From Pseudomonas hydrolytica (GTDB taxonomy: Bacteria > Pseudomonadota > Gammaproteobacteria > Pseudomonadales > Pseudomonadaceae): a DNA stretch of 64,000 nucleotides. Below, piece after piece: positions 28,872-37,477 of this stretch. The number at the start of each line of letters is the position of its first letter. The stretch's first letter is position 1. The position numbers and the translations under genes were made by a program. Under the pieces are notes generated by a model. The model was not told the origin of the DNA and made no database searches. It saw only the letters and a list, made by a program, of their open reading frames with translations. The stretch lies in assembly GCF_021495345.1 (NCBI RefSeq), contig NZ_CP099397.1:62001-126000 (forward strand). Direction: 5' to 3'.

Positions 28872-29599
28872 TGCCGGCAGTTGCCAACGCCTGGCGCAGC
28901 GCGGCGCGCACCGACACCGGCAAGGTGCGCGCGCGCAACGAGGACGCCTTCCTGGCCCTGCCCGAGCAGGGCCTGTGGGTGGTGGCCGACGGCATGGGTG
29001 GGCACCAGAACGGCGCCCTGGCCAGCCGCCTGATCGTCGAGCAACTGGCCGAGCTGGCGCAGGGTAGCCTGGAGCAGCGTCTGGTGGCGCTGCGTCAGGC
29101 GCTGCACCGGCTCAATCATCGCCTCGGTCAGGAGCTGACGGTAACCGCCGACCGCCCGGACACGGTGATCGGCAGCACCGTGGTCGCCCTGCTGCTCGAC
29201 GGCGACCGCGCCGCCTGCGTCTGGGCCGGCGACAGCCGCTGCTACCTGTGGCGCGGTGCGCGTCTGTATCAGCTCAGCCGCGACCATTCGCTGGTGCAGC
29301 AACTGATCGACGAACAGGGCCTGACGCCGCAGGAGGCCGCGCGTCACCCGGCGGCGCATGCCCTGACCCGCGCCATCGGCGCCAGCGAAACCCTGCAGCT
29401 GGACATCCTCGAACTCGACGTGCTGCCCGGCGACGTCTTCCTGTTGTGCAGCGACGGCCTCTACCAGGGCGTTTCCGCCGACGAGCTGGGCGCCTGCCTC
29501 AACCTGCCTTCGCCGCACCTGGCCGTGGAGCGCCTGTTCCAGCGCGTGCTCGACGGCCCGGCCCGTGACAACCTCAGTGCCGTGGTGATCCGCCAATGA
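28871..29599 (+). CDS. pppA: T6SS protein phosphatase PppA (PP2C type)
   Basis: The 242-residue protein is a soluble PPM/PP2C-type serine/threonine phosphatase, with metal-binding motifs RARNEDAFL (about residues 18-26), VVADGMGGHQNG (about 37-48), AWAGDSR-like VWAGDSRCYL (about 117-126) and LCSDGLYQGV plus a C-terminal RDNLSAVVI. It removes phosphate from targets of the neighbouring kinase, normally Fha. The gene starts at the tssM stop and overlaps the kinase gene by 4 bp, so the two opposing enzymes are coupled. It corresponds to Stp1 of HSI-II-like clusters. Confidence 0.94.
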   Translation: MPAVANAWRSAARTDTGKVRARNEDAFLALPEQGLWVVADGMGGHQNGALASRLIVEQLAELAQGSLEQRLVALRQALHRLNHRLGQELTVTADRPDTVIGSTVVALLLDGDRAACVWAGDSRCYLWRGARLYQLSRDHSLVQQLIDEQGLTPQEAARHPAAHALTRAIGASETLQLDILELDVLPGDVFLLCSDGLYQGVSADELGACLNLPSPHLAVERLFQRVLDGPARDNLSAVVIRQ

Positions 29600-30567
29600 T
29601 CGAAGCCGCCGAAGCCAGCGACCTCACCTACTTCGCCCTGGCCGCCACCGCCGCCAGGGAGCCTGTGCGCGAAACGCCGCGCCAGGCTCCCGGCGAGCTG
29701 CCGGAAGTGCTCGGCGGCCGCTACCGGATCGAGCGTCTGCTCGGCGTCGGCGGCATGGGCGCGGTGTATCGCGCGCGCGATCTGCTGCGCGAACAGTTCG
29801 GTGACCCCGAGCCCTATGTCGCGCTGAAGACCCTGAGCGACGACTTCGCCGAATACCCGGACGCCAACGCCCTGCTCTACAGCGAGTTCGCCCTCACCGC
29901 ACGGCTCAGCCACCCCAACGTGGTGCGTCTGTTCGGTTTCGAGGTGGACATTCCCAGCCAGCGCGCCTTCATCACCCTGGAACTGCTGCGCGGCCTGACC
30001 CTCGATCAGCTGCTCTGTGAACGCCCCGAGGGCCTGCCCTGGGAGGAGCTGCGCGGCATCGCCATCCCGCTGCTCGAAGCCCTGTGCTATTCGCACCAGC
30101 TGGGCGTGCTGCATGGCGATCTCAAGCCCAGCAATGTGATGCTGGCCGAAGACGGCCTGCGCCTGTTCGACTATGGTCTCGGCCAGCCGGTGGAGGGCCT
30201 GCTGCCCGGTCTGCCGCGCCTGTGCCGCAGCCGCATCGCCGCCTGGACACCGCGCTACGCCGCGCTGGAGTTGCTCGAAGGCGCGCCGCTGTCGGCGGCT
30301 GCCGATGTCTATGCGCTGGCCTGCGTGCTGGTCGAGCTGGCCAGCGGGCAACACCCGTTCCGCCGCCTCAGCGCCAAGCAGGCCAAGAGCATGGAGCTGG
30401 ACAGGCAGCTGCAACGCCCGGCGCAGGTGCCGCTGCACTGCTGGCAGGCCCTGCGCACCGCGCTGGCCTTCGACGAAAGCCAGCGGCAGATCGACTGCAG
30501 CGAGCTGCTCGACGCGTTTCGCCGGCCACCGGCTTCGCGTCTGCGCCGCTGGCTGGGCAAGGCATAA
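29596..30567 (+). CDS. T6SS serine/threonine protein kinase (Stk1/PpkA type)
   Basis: The 323-residue protein contains a Hanks-type kinase domain (about residues 42-300): glycine loop LGVGGMGAVYRA, ATP-binding Lys in VALKTL, catalytic loop HGDLKPSN and metal-binding DYG in place of DFG. It ends soon after the kinase domain and lacks the transmembrane segment and periplasmic or VWA domains of long PpkA proteins, so it matches the short, soluble Stk1 form of HSI-II. It phosphorylates T6SS regulators such as Fha, opposing the phosphatase. It is the last gene of the tss operon, 24 bp before vgrG. Confidence 0.92.
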   Translation: MIEAAEASDLTYFALAATAAREPVRETPRQAPGELPEVLGGRYRIERLLGVGGMGAVYRARDLLREQFGDPEPYVALKTLSDDFAEYPDANALLYSEFALTARLSHPNVVRLFGFEVDIPSQRAFITLELLRGLTLDQLLCERPEGLPWEELRGIAIPLLEALCYSHQLGVLHGDLKPSNVMLAEDGLRLFDYGLGQPVEGLLPGLPRLCRSRIAAWTPRYAALELLEGAPLSAAADVYALACVLVELASGQHPFRRLSAKQAKSMELDRQLQRPAQVPLHCWQALRTALAFDESQRQIDCSELLDAFRRPPASRLRRWLGKA

Positions 30568-30591
30568 GGACTTAATCGAAAGGATACGCAC

Positions 30592-32727
30592 ATGTTTAAC
30601 CCGGCCAATGAAACCCATTTCAGCCTGACCATCGAAGGCGTCGAGCACGATCTGCAGGTGCTCGAATTCAACGGCCGTGAGGCCATCAGCCAGCCCTATC
30701 GCTTCGACGTCGAGCTGATCAGCGAACGCCCGGATCTCGATCTGGCCAGCCTGCTGCACCAGCGCGCCTTCCTCGCCTTCAGCCCCAATGGCGACGGCAT
30801 CCACGGCCTGATCCACCGGGTCGAACAGGGCGAGTCCGGCAAACGCCTGACCCGCTATTGCCTGGCCATCGTGCCGCAGCTCGCCTACCTGGCGCACCGC
30901 ACCAACCAGCGCATCTTCCAGCACCTGACGGTGCCGCAGATCATCGCTCAGGTACTGGAAGAACATGGCATCGTGGAGGGCCGCTATCAGTTCCAGCTAG
31001 GCCCCAGCGTCTACCCGCAGCGCGAGTACTGCGTGCAGTACGACGAGAGCGACCTGCACTTCGTCCAGCGCCTGTGCGAGGAAGAAGGCATCCACTACCA
31101 CTTCCAGCACAGCGCAAGCGGCCATGTGCTGACCTTCGGCGACGACCAGACCGCCTTCGCCAAGCTCGGCCAGCCCACGCCCTATATCCAGGACAGCGGC
31201 ATGACCGCCGACGATCCGGTGATCAAGCGCCTGGCCCTGCGCCTGGAAACCCGCACCCGCAGCACCACCCGCCGCGACTACGATTTCGAGCAGCCGCGCC
31301 TGCTGCTGGAGGCGGCCTACCAGGGCGAGCAGGCCGGCGAGAACGACGGCCTGCCCGATCTGGAAGACTACGACTACCCCGGCCGCTACACCGACCGCAC
31401 CCGCGGCAAGCACCTGGCCAAGCGCGCCCTGGAACGCCACCGCGCCGACTACCAGCAACTGCAGGGCCAGAGCGACCAGCCGCGGCTGGTCACCGGGCAT
31501 CTGCTGGAAATCTCCGAACACCCGCGCCGCGAATGGAACGACCTCTGGCTGCTCACCGAAGTGCTGCACGAAGGCAAGCAACCGCAGGTGCTGGAGGAGT
31601 CGATCACGAGCGATCTGACACGACGCAGATCGGCCCCCTCGCCCCTTCGGGGAGAGGGCTGGGGAGAGGGGGAAAAGGACGACGCCGACTTCACCCAAGG
31701 CTACCGCAACCGCTTCCTCGCAACGCCCTGGGACGTACCCTACCGCCCGCAACTCGCTCACCCCAAACCCCGCGTCCTCGGCAGCCAGAGCGCCGTGGTC
31801 ACGGGCCCTGCCGGCGAGGAAATCCACTGCGACGAATATGGTCGAGTAAAGGTGCAATTCTTCTGGGACCGGGAAGGCCAGGCCGACGAGAAAACCAGCT
31901 GCTGGTTGCGCGTCAGCTCCAGCTGGGCCGGCGATCGCTACGGCGCCATCACCATCCCGCGCATCGGCATGGAAGTGCTGGTCACCTTCCTTGAAGGCGA
32001 CCCCGACCAGCCCCTGGTCACCGGCTGCCTGTACCACGCCGAACACGTCGTGCCCTACGACCTGCCGACGAACAAGACCCGCAGCGTGTTCAAGACCCTG
32101 AGCAGCCCCGGTGGTGGCGGCTACAACGAACTGCGCATCGAGGACCGCAAGGGCGCCGAGCAGATATACGTCCACGCCCAGCGCGACTGGGACGAAAACA
32201 TCGAGCACGACCAGAAGATCCGCGTCGGCAACGAACGCCACGACACCGTGGAGAAGAACAGCTACACCGAACTGCTGGCCGAGGAACACCTCACCGTCAC
32301 CGCCGACCGCAAGGTCGAGGTCAAACCCCAGGATCACCTGACGGTGGCCACCGACCAGCACATCAAACTGGGCACCGCACAACTGACCAAGGCAGGCCGT
32401 GAGATCCACCTCAAGGCCGGGCAGAAAATGGTCATCGAAGCCGGCATCGAACTGACCATCAAGGCCGGCGGCAGCTTCATCAAACTCGACCCCGGCGGCA
32501 TCACCATCTCCGGCCCGCTGGCCAGGATCAACGCAGGGGGTTTGCCAGGCAAGGGCTCGGGGCTCAAGATCAAGCCGCCCGTGCTGCCGGGTATGGCCGA
32601 TAGCGACAAGGCGGGGAGTTTGTTGGAGCAGGCCGTCAGCAACTGTGTGGACAAGCCACAGAAAGCCGTGTGTGAAGAGTGTCTGCTTCGTGCGCAAAGT
32701 AAAGCCCAAGCGCTAGTCGCACGTTGA
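30592..32727 (+). CDS. vgrG: T6SS spike protein VgrG
   Basis: The 711-residue protein has the gp27-like part (about residues 1-340), a gp5 OB-fold (about 390-470, with VVTGPAGEEIHCDEYGRVKVQFFWDR preceding SCWLRVSSSWAG), and the repetitive C-terminal needle with DUF2345-like motifs (about 550-670). It trimerises into the puncturing spike on the Hcp tube. Residues about 347-362 (PSPLRGEGWGEG core) are translated from an inserted palindromic repeat. No C-terminal effector domain follows the needle. It heads the cargo operon that ends with the lipase, and sits 24 bp after the tss operon. ATG 30592 follows GAAAGGATACGCAC. Confidence 0.95.
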   Translation: MFNPANETHFSLTIEGVEHDLQVLEFNGREAISQPYRFDVELISERPDLDLASLLHQRAFLAFSPNGDGIHGLIHRVEQGESGKRLTRYCLAIVPQLAYLAHRTNQRIFQHLTVPQIIAQVLEEHGIVEGRYQFQLGPSVYPQREYCVQYDESDLHFVQRLCEEEGIHYHFQHSASGHVLTFGDDQTAFAKLGQPTPYIQDSGMTADDPVIKRLALRLETRTRSTTRRDYDFEQPRLLLEAAYQGEQAGENDGLPDLEDYDYPGRYTDRTRGKHLAKRALERHRADYQQLQGQSDQPRLVTGHLLEISEHPRREWNDLWLLTEVLHEGKQPQVLEESITSDLTRRRSAPSPLRGEGWGEGEKDDADFTQGYRNRFLATPWDVPYRPQLAHPKPRVLGSQSAVVTGPAGEEIHCDEYGRVKVQFFWDREGQADEKTSCWLRVSSSWAGDRYGAITIPRIGMEVLVTFLEGDPDQPLVTGCLYHAEHVVPYDLPTNKTRSVFKTLSSPGGGGYNELRIEDRKGAEQIYVHAQRDWDENIEHDQKIRVGNERHDTVEKNSYTELLAEEHLTVTADRKVEVKPQDHLTVATDQHIKLGTAQLTKAGREIHLKAGQKMVIEAGIELTIKAGGSFIKLDPGGITISGPLARINAGGLPGKGSGLKIKPPVLPGMADSDKAGSLLEQAVSNCVDKPQKAVCEECLLRAQSKAQALVAR
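31631..31675 (+). repeat. Palindromic repeat inserted in frame within vgrG
   Basis: The C-rich/G-rich stretch contains CCCCTTCGGGG (31642-31652) flanked by CCCTC and GAGGG, then a second GGGGAGAGGG (31661-31670). This CCCTCTCCCC-type sequence is a widespread dispersed repeat in gammaproteobacteria, normally found between genes. Here it is read through as SAPSPLRGEGWGEGEK (residues 347-362), between the gp27-like and OB-fold parts of VgrG, without a frameshift. Confidence 0.7.
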
Positions 32728-32743
32728 GAGGCACCGGAACACT

Positions 32744-33559
32744 ATGAAATCCTTGGCTCACACTTGGCTGAATCTGCTCCGCGAGCATGCGGAGCAAGAA
32801 CGTTTGCAGTATTTCGATCTGCTGGTCGATGCCAGCAATCTGCACTACCCGCTGCTTTCACATCTCGATGAACTTGAGCAGCCCCCGGAAATTGCCATGC
32901 TTCTGGAAGGCACACCAGAAGGGGCCATCGCGGCCAAAGGGCCTCTACTGTTGCGAGTAGGAGTCGATCAGCTCGAACAACACTGGCTCGAAGAATTGCT
33001 GGCCAGCAAGAATGCACACCAGCATCTTCTGGCACTACTCAGTCCTTGGCCCTTCACCCAGCTTGCCAGCCACCTAAGCCACTGCACTCAGGTCGAGTGG
33101 AACGATGGCCGGAGCAGTGGCCTGCTGCGTTTCTATGATCCGCGCATGCTGGTTCCCACCAGTGAAGCGCTGGATCCGCACCAGATATGGTTCCACGCCC
33201 CGGTCATCGCCTGGCACTGGCAGGATCGTGACCGGCAGCCTCGTAGCCTGCCAGGCAACCTCTTGGGCTCAACGGAATTGCCGTCGCCGCTGCCGGTCTT
33301 GCGGCTGACGAAGGCGCAGATGGCCAGCCTGCTGGCCTGGAGTGCGGCGGAAGACTATCGGCGCAGTTGGGGTGTGCAGCCGCAGGACTACGGCATGGGT
33401 CAACAGGAACCGTTAATGCGCCACCTGATGCATGGGCAGTTGGCAGCGAATCGCGAAGGGCTGCACGACCTCGACCAGCGTGACGCCTTTATCCGCGTCT
33501 GGCTGGCCAAGAACTCCTCAGTCGCGCCGCCTGAAGAGTCCGTAGAGGTGTGGGCATGA
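32744..33559 (+). CDS. DUF4123 T6SS effector adaptor (Tap/TEC)
   Basis: The 271-residue protein has the DUF4123 layout: YFDLLVDASNL near residues 24-34, GPLLLRV (about 66-72), the LLALLSPWPFTQLASHLSHCTQV segment, and RFYDPRMLVP (about 127-136), which is the family hallmark. DUF4123 proteins bind a particular effector and load it on the cognate VgrG. It sits between vgrG and the lipase module, so its client is most likely the Tle1-like enzyme. Its stop codon overlaps the next start (ATGA). Confidence 0.92.
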   Translation: MKSLAHTWLNLLREHAEQERLQYFDLLVDASNLHYPLLSHLDELEQPPEIAMLLEGTPEGAIAAKGPLLLRVGVDQLEQHWLEELLASKNAHQHLLALLSPWPFTQLASHLSHCTQVEWNDGRSSGLLRFYDPRMLVPTSEALDPHQIWFHAPVIAWHWQDRDRQPRSLPGNLLGSTELPSPLPVLRLTKAQMASLLAWSAAEDYRRSWGVQPQDYGMGQQEPLMRHLMHGQLAANREGLHDLDQRDAFIRVWLAKNSSVAPPEESVEVWA

Positions 33560-34071
33560 TCAACAGAGTTTTGCCCTGCCTTCTAGCGATCTCATTGCTG
33601 AGCGGTTGCATGTCCAGGGAAAGCGAAATGCTCGGTGCTCCTGTCGAGGGTTATAACCATACCTCTGTCGCTATCAACCGCTTCACGGTCAACGGTGCTG
33701 GGGGGCCCAATCTAGGCCCTTATGGTGGTGGCGGTGGACAAGTCTGCTGTGGCTCGGTGCCTCGTTATTGGCGGCCAGGATTGAGGGCCATTGTGGAGTG
33801 GGAAAAAGATCCAAATCCTGGTGCCTCTGTTGGATGGCCACCTCATGGCACGGATGGATGGAGAGAGGCATATAAGAAACACGCGGCCAATTACACCCAC
33901 CACCGGGTAGTGGTGGAGATTCCTCAGTACCAGGAAGCCGGGACATTGAAAGTGCATTTTCTCCCCTGCGATCAGGTGAGGGTCTCGGCGGACAATATTT
34001 TCTACGGGATCCCCGGCTACCCCTACAACTTTCCCCGCAAGATGGAGGATACGGAATGTCCCGCCCTTTGA
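33556..34071 (+). CDS. DUF3304 lipoprotein, first of tandem pair, probable Tli1-type immunity protein
   Basis: The protein (171 residues from ATG 33556) starts with a lipoprotein signal ending in LSGC, then shares the DUF3304 core: LGAPVEGYNHTSVAINRF, a glycine-rich GGGGGQVCCGSVPRYWRPG loop and DQVRVSADNIFYG. DUF3304 lipoproteins accompany Tle1-type T6SS phospholipases and are taken to be periplasmic immunity proteins. A GTG two codons upstream is also in frame, but ATG 33556 overlaps the adaptor stop codon and is preferred. It overlaps its near-identical paralogue by 16 bp. Confidence 0.85.
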   Translation: MINRVLPCLLAISLLSGCMSRESEMLGAPVEGYNHTSVAINRFTVNGAGGPNLGPYGGGGGQVCCGSVPRYWRPGLRAIVEWEKDPNPGASVGWPPHGTDGWREAYKKHAANYTHHRVVVEIPQYQEAGTLKVHFLPCDQVRVSADNIFYGIPGYPYNFPRKMEDTECPAL

Positions 34072-34616
34072 GCTTGTCGCTTATTCGCAATCCTATAAGT
34101 CGATATCAGTTCGCTGGTTTGTCGCTAGCGCTATTACTGATCAGCGGCTGCATGGCCAAGGAGTCCGAAATGCTCGGTGCTCCTGTCGAGGGCTATAACC
34201 ATACGTCCGCTGCCATCAACCGCTTTACCGTCAACGGTGCTGGGGGCCCCAATCTAGGCCCTTATAGCGGTGGCGGTGGACAAGTCTGCTGTGGCTCGGT
34301 GCCTCGTTATTGGCGGCCTGGGTTAAGAGCCATTGTGGAGTGGGAGAAAGATCCAAATCCCCGAGGATATGGCAGCTGGCCGGAGCGACCATACTCCGAC
34401 GCCTGGAACAAACGTATGGAGAAACACCGCAGTCATTACACCCGTCACCGGGTGGTGGTGGAAATCCCTCAATATCAGGAAGCTGGAACTTTGAAAGTGC
34501 ACTTTCTCCCTTGCGATCAGGTGAGAGTGTCAGCGGACAATATTTTCTACGGGGTTTCCGGCTACCCCTATAACTTTCCCCGCAAGATGGAGGATACGGA
34601 ATGTCCCAAACCTTGA
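34056..34616 (+). CDS. DUF3304 lipoprotein, second of tandem pair, probable Tli1-type immunity protein
   Basis: The 186-residue protein has a longer N-terminus (SRPLSLSLIRNPISRYQ) before its hydrophobic leader and lipobox ISGC, then nearly the same mature sequence as the preceding gene. The two differ mainly around residues 100-130 of the alignment (GASVGWPPHGTDGW against RGYGSWPERPYSDAW). Both genes end with the same GGAGGATACGGAATGTCCC junction that holds the ribosome site and start of the next gene, showing tandem duplication with the coupling signal kept. It overlaps the lipase gene by 16 bp. Confidence 0.85.
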   Translation: MSRPLSLSLIRNPISRYQFAGLSLALLLISGCMAKESEMLGAPVEGYNHTSAAINRFTVNGAGGPNLGPYSGGGGQVCCGSVPRYWRPGLRAIVEWEKDPNPRGYGSWPERPYSDAWNKRMEKHRSHYTRHRVVVEIPQYQEAGTLKVHFLPCDQVRVSADNIFYGVSGYPYNFPRKMEDTECPKP

Positions 34617-37207
34617 GCCCACCGCCCGCTAGGGCCTTAAAGGCGCGCCCGTTTGAACGCACAGGTCTGCCAATTAATTCGGCAGAGGTCGCCACAAATA
34701 TCCGAAGCCAGAGCCGCGACGAAAAACGGGCCTGGAGCAAGGCAGTCAAGGATGCTGCGAAGCAAGGCGACGAAACGCCTGAACCTTGCTGTAAAACTCT
34801 ATATATCAGCTTGTGTTTCGACGGTACCAATAATCACGAGCCTTCGGACTCTATTGCCGACCCAATTTGTACGAGCAATGTGGCGCGTCTTTACCATGCA
34901 AGTATCGAGCAAACGGGAAAAGGTTTTTTTCGATATTACAGTCCTGGGGTCGGCACTGTTTTTGAGGAGATCAAAGAGTACTTGCCTAGTCAGCTAGGCC
35001 TGATCGGCGCTAGTGGGGGCGAAGATCGCATCAATTGGGGGCTTACTCGATTAATCGCAGCGCTCAAGGAAACCCTCAAGGGGGCAGGACAGGAGCCGCT
35101 TTCTATTGCTCAGACCCAAGCCTTGGTCGAAGCCATGGGCACTAACTGGGCAGCCTCCGTGCTAAGCGGAGGCCAATTGGAGAATGGCGCACACAAACGC
35201 AAGGCCGCGATACAGCCCTACGAGGACGAACTGGCCAGTTTGCTGGAACAACGGCGAAGCGCTGGCGAGAAACCGGAAATCCTGGCCTTGCGTCTTTATG
35301 TCTATGGTTTTTCCCGCGGCGCCGCTCAGGCCCGCACTTTCGCTAACTGGCTGATGGAGCTGACGCGCCGGCAAAATGGTGAGACCAGCGAATACCGTTT
35401 CGCGGGGCTGCCTATTTCCATCGAGTTCCTTGGCCTGTTCGATACAGTGGCCGCAGTGGGGTTGGCCGATAGCGTACCTTTCGCTGCCGGTCATATGGAT
35501 TGGGCCAGCGGTACCATGCGTCTGCCGGACGAAAGCCAGGTGCAAGCCTGCATGCCAACCGGCCTGCCTGAAGATTGCCTTTTTCTCAAACGCTGCGTGC
35601 ATTTGGTTTCCGCTCATGAGCAGCGCGCCAGCTTCCCGCTGGACTCCATTCGCCGCCGAGAAAAAAACGCCGATGGAAAACGTGACGACAAACGAGCGTC
35701 CGCCTATCGCAAGGACACTTGGGAATACGTCTATCCAGGCATGCACTCCGACGTAGGTGGTGGTTACCCACCTGGCGATCAGGGCAAGGCCTGTGGTGGC
35801 CAAGGCGAGCTGTTGTCACAGATCCCTTTGCACCACATGTACCGATCGGCCTTCGCCGCAGGCGCACCGTTACAGGTTCCCGAAACCGTTGCAGAGGGCC
35901 TCGAAGACTGGCGAAAAATGGATCCTGAGACATTCGGCGAGTTTGCTGTAGGTGACGCACTCACAACCCGCTTCAATGCCTGGCAGCAACAGGCTGAAGA
36001 AGAGCCGCTTGAGGATATGATCAAGCGAGAACTGGCCCTGATCACAGCCTGGCGTATCGACCGCTATGCCGGCGGCATCGACAAGCAGGGCTTCTACAGC
36101 CATGTGAAAGGCCAGGATATGAGTGATGAGCAACAGGATGCCCTGAAACGCCTGCATGCCCAGAAACTGGCGGAAAACAAAGCGGCCGCGCAGGGCAAGG
36201 AACCACCTGTGCTCAGTGCCCGCGAGCAACGACAGCGCGAGGCGGATCTTGAGTTGGTCGGGGGTACTGATGCTTATGCGCGTATCAATACCAACAAGAC
36301 ATTCGAGCCGGCCCTGGATGATCGGCAATTGCGCCGTGCCGCCGCTGAGTTCAAGCGTGACTACGACCGTAACTGGGGCGTTCTCGAGGATACATTCGCA
36401 TGGGGTGGTGTAATCAATCTGTTGCTCGGTGGCACTGTCTACCTAATCAACGAAGAAGATGAAGCTCAGGAGTATGCCGAGCTTTACCAGAATGGCAGGC
36501 AGCGCCATGGCAAGCTATTTACTATGCCGGGTGTTATCGCCAATGGGCAGCAGGATCTGGTCGCGCTTTTTGATGATCATGTGCACGATTCACGTGCCTG
36601 GTTTATGAACTCTTCTTTTTTTGGCGAGCGCGAGCTTTTTACCGACTATTTCCGCTACCGCCTGGTCCATTTCGACAATGAATCGAACAAGCGTCTGTCG
36701 GTATTGATGAATGCTGGACGCGTTGTTGGGATGGGTATCGCTTTGAGCAGCATCGGGCTATCGATCAAAAAGCGAAACCCTCGCTATTTGCTAGGCCTAT
36801 TCTTGCCGTCCCTGGCGACTCCTGTCTTAACCGGCCGCCCAGGGTTGCCTGCTTTCCCGGAAATCAGCGCATACGACCCTTTGACCGGCATCGCCCTGCC
36901 AATGATGGAGGGTATGGAGGCCGTACGTGCTTTTACTCGAAATCCAGGCGACGTGGTGGCCCTGCTCAATACCATGCCACCGCCTGTACCGCTCACCGAA
37001 AGAACCGCCAACACCCCGGAGTTGCAAACCATCTTTAAAGCCGCCGAAGCGGCGAAGGCGGTGAAAGCAGCCAATGACTCCGGCGATATGAGCGGTCTGC
37101 TGGGGCAGGCCATGGACCTCATGGATAAAGGAGATCCCAAGCCAGGGCTGCAGTCTCCGGGCTGGCTGGATCAGGCCAAAGGGATGGCCAAGGAGTTCGC
37201 CGGTTAG
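34601..37207 (+). CDS. tle1: Tle1-type T6SS phospholipase effector (DUF2235)
   Basis: The 868-residue protein carries the DUF2235 alpha/beta-hydrolase domain: SLCFDGTNN (about residues 69-77), nucleophile elbow GFSRG with Ser238, LFDTVA with Asp281, and MHSDVGGGYPP with His382, giving a complete catalytic triad. A C-terminal region (about 600-868) contains hydrophobic segments that may contact membrane. Tle1 enzymes cleave phospholipids of target cells from the periplasmic side. Vicinity of VgrG, DUF4123 and DUF3304 lipoproteins matches known Tle1 modules. The gene is less GC-rich than the tss genes, as expected for exchanged cargo. Enzyme specificity (A1 or A2) cannot be read from sequence. 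Confidence 0.92.
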   Translation: MSQTLSPPPARALKARPFERTGLPINSAEVATNIRSQSRDEKRAWSKAVKDAAKQGDETPEPCCKTLYISLCFDGTNNHEPSDSIADPICTSNVARLYHASIEQTGKGFFRYYSPGVGTVFEEIKEYLPSQLGLIGASGGEDRINWGLTRLIAALKETLKGAGQEPLSIAQTQALVEAMGTNWAASVLSGGQLENGAHKRKAAIQPYEDELASLLEQRRSAGEKPEILALRLYVYGFSRGAAQARTFANWLMELTRRQNGETSEYRFAGLPISIEFLGLFDTVAAVGLADSVPFAAGHMDWASGTMRLPDESQVQACMPTGLPEDCLFLKRCVHLVSAHEQRASFPLDSIRRREKNADGKRDDKRASAYRKDTWEYVYPGMHSDVGGGYPPGDQGKACGGQGELLSQIPLHHMYRSAFAAGAPLQVPETVAEGLEDWRKMDPETFGEFAVGDALTTRFNAWQQQAEEEPLEDMIKRELALITAWRIDRYAGGIDKQGFYSHVKGQDMSDEQQDALKRLHAQKLAENKAAAQGKEPPVLSAREQRQREADLELVGGTDAYARINTNKTFEPALDDRQLRRAAAEFKRDYDRNWGVLEDTFAWGGVINLLLGGTVYLINEEDEAQEYAELYQNGRQRHGKLFTMPGVIANGQQDLVALFDDHVHDSRAWFMNSSFFGERELFTDYFRYRLVHFDNESNKRLSVLMNAGRVVGMGIALSSIGLSIKKRNPRYLLGLFLPSLATPVLTGRPGLPAFPEISAYDPLTGIALPMMEGMEAVRAFTRNPGDVVALLNTMPPPVPLTERTANTPELQTIFKAAEAAKAVKAANDSGDMSGLLGQAMDLMDKGDPKPGLQSPGWLDQAKGMAKEFAG

Positions 37208-37218
37208 GAGCAAAGGCG

Positions 37219-37245
37219 GCGGAGCATCATTGCTCCGCTGCTTTT
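37219..37245 (+). terminator. Terminator of the vgrG-tle1 operon
   Basis: GCGGAGCA (37219-37226) pairs with TGCTCCGC (37231-37238) over a 4-base loop, followed by TGCTTTT on the plus strand, 12 bp after the lipase stop codon. Confidence 0.75.
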
Positions 37246-37379
37246 GGTTTGCAGGTTTCCGCTTCTACCGTTTCCAGCGCGCCCCTCAACACTTCCACCT
37301 CCTTGCACATCTTCTGTTCCACCAATCGCCCATCCTCCAACTCAACCACGGCAGTGCCCCCGGGCGGGATTGATTCCAC
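37227..37379 (-). pseudogene. Possible 3' remnant of a gene or 50-codon small gene
   Basis: On the minus strand a frame reading VESIPPGGTAVVELEDGR, then LVEQKMCKEVEVLRG and a Lys/Glu-rich end, stops inside the lipase terminator loop. Its composition looks protein-like, unlike antisense noise, but there is no ATG or ribosome site at its beginning, only a GTG at 37379. An inverted repeat lies immediately upstream, as if the 5' part had been lost. I recognise no family. Confidence 0.3.
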
Positions 37380-37382
37380 AGA

Positions 37383-37418
37383 AAAAGGGGACGGACTCAA
37401 CGAGAACCGTCCCCCTTT
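37383..37418. repeat. Inverted repeat of GGGGACGG type
   Basis: AAAGGGGACGG and CCGTCCCCCTTT form an imperfect inverted repeat with a 13-base centre. Sequences with this GGGGACGG/CCGTCCCC core are common dispersed intergenic repeats in Pseudomonas and relatives. Confidence 0.5.
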
Positions 37419-37432
37419 CTGCTCGTCAGTGC

Positions 37433-37458
37433 AAAGGCCGGTCGCGCGACCGGCCTTT
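37433..37458 (-). terminator. Perfect 26-bp palindrome, probable terminator of the anchor-I protein gene
   Basis: AAAGGCCGGTCGC pairs perfectly with GCGACCGGCCTTT (37433-37445 with 37446-37458), directly downstream of the minus-strand gene ending at 37478. The flanking T run is short, but such A-rich/T-rich-ended palindromes work in either direction. Confidence 0.6.
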
Positions 37459-37477
37459 GTGTGCCCGCCGGCTCCGT

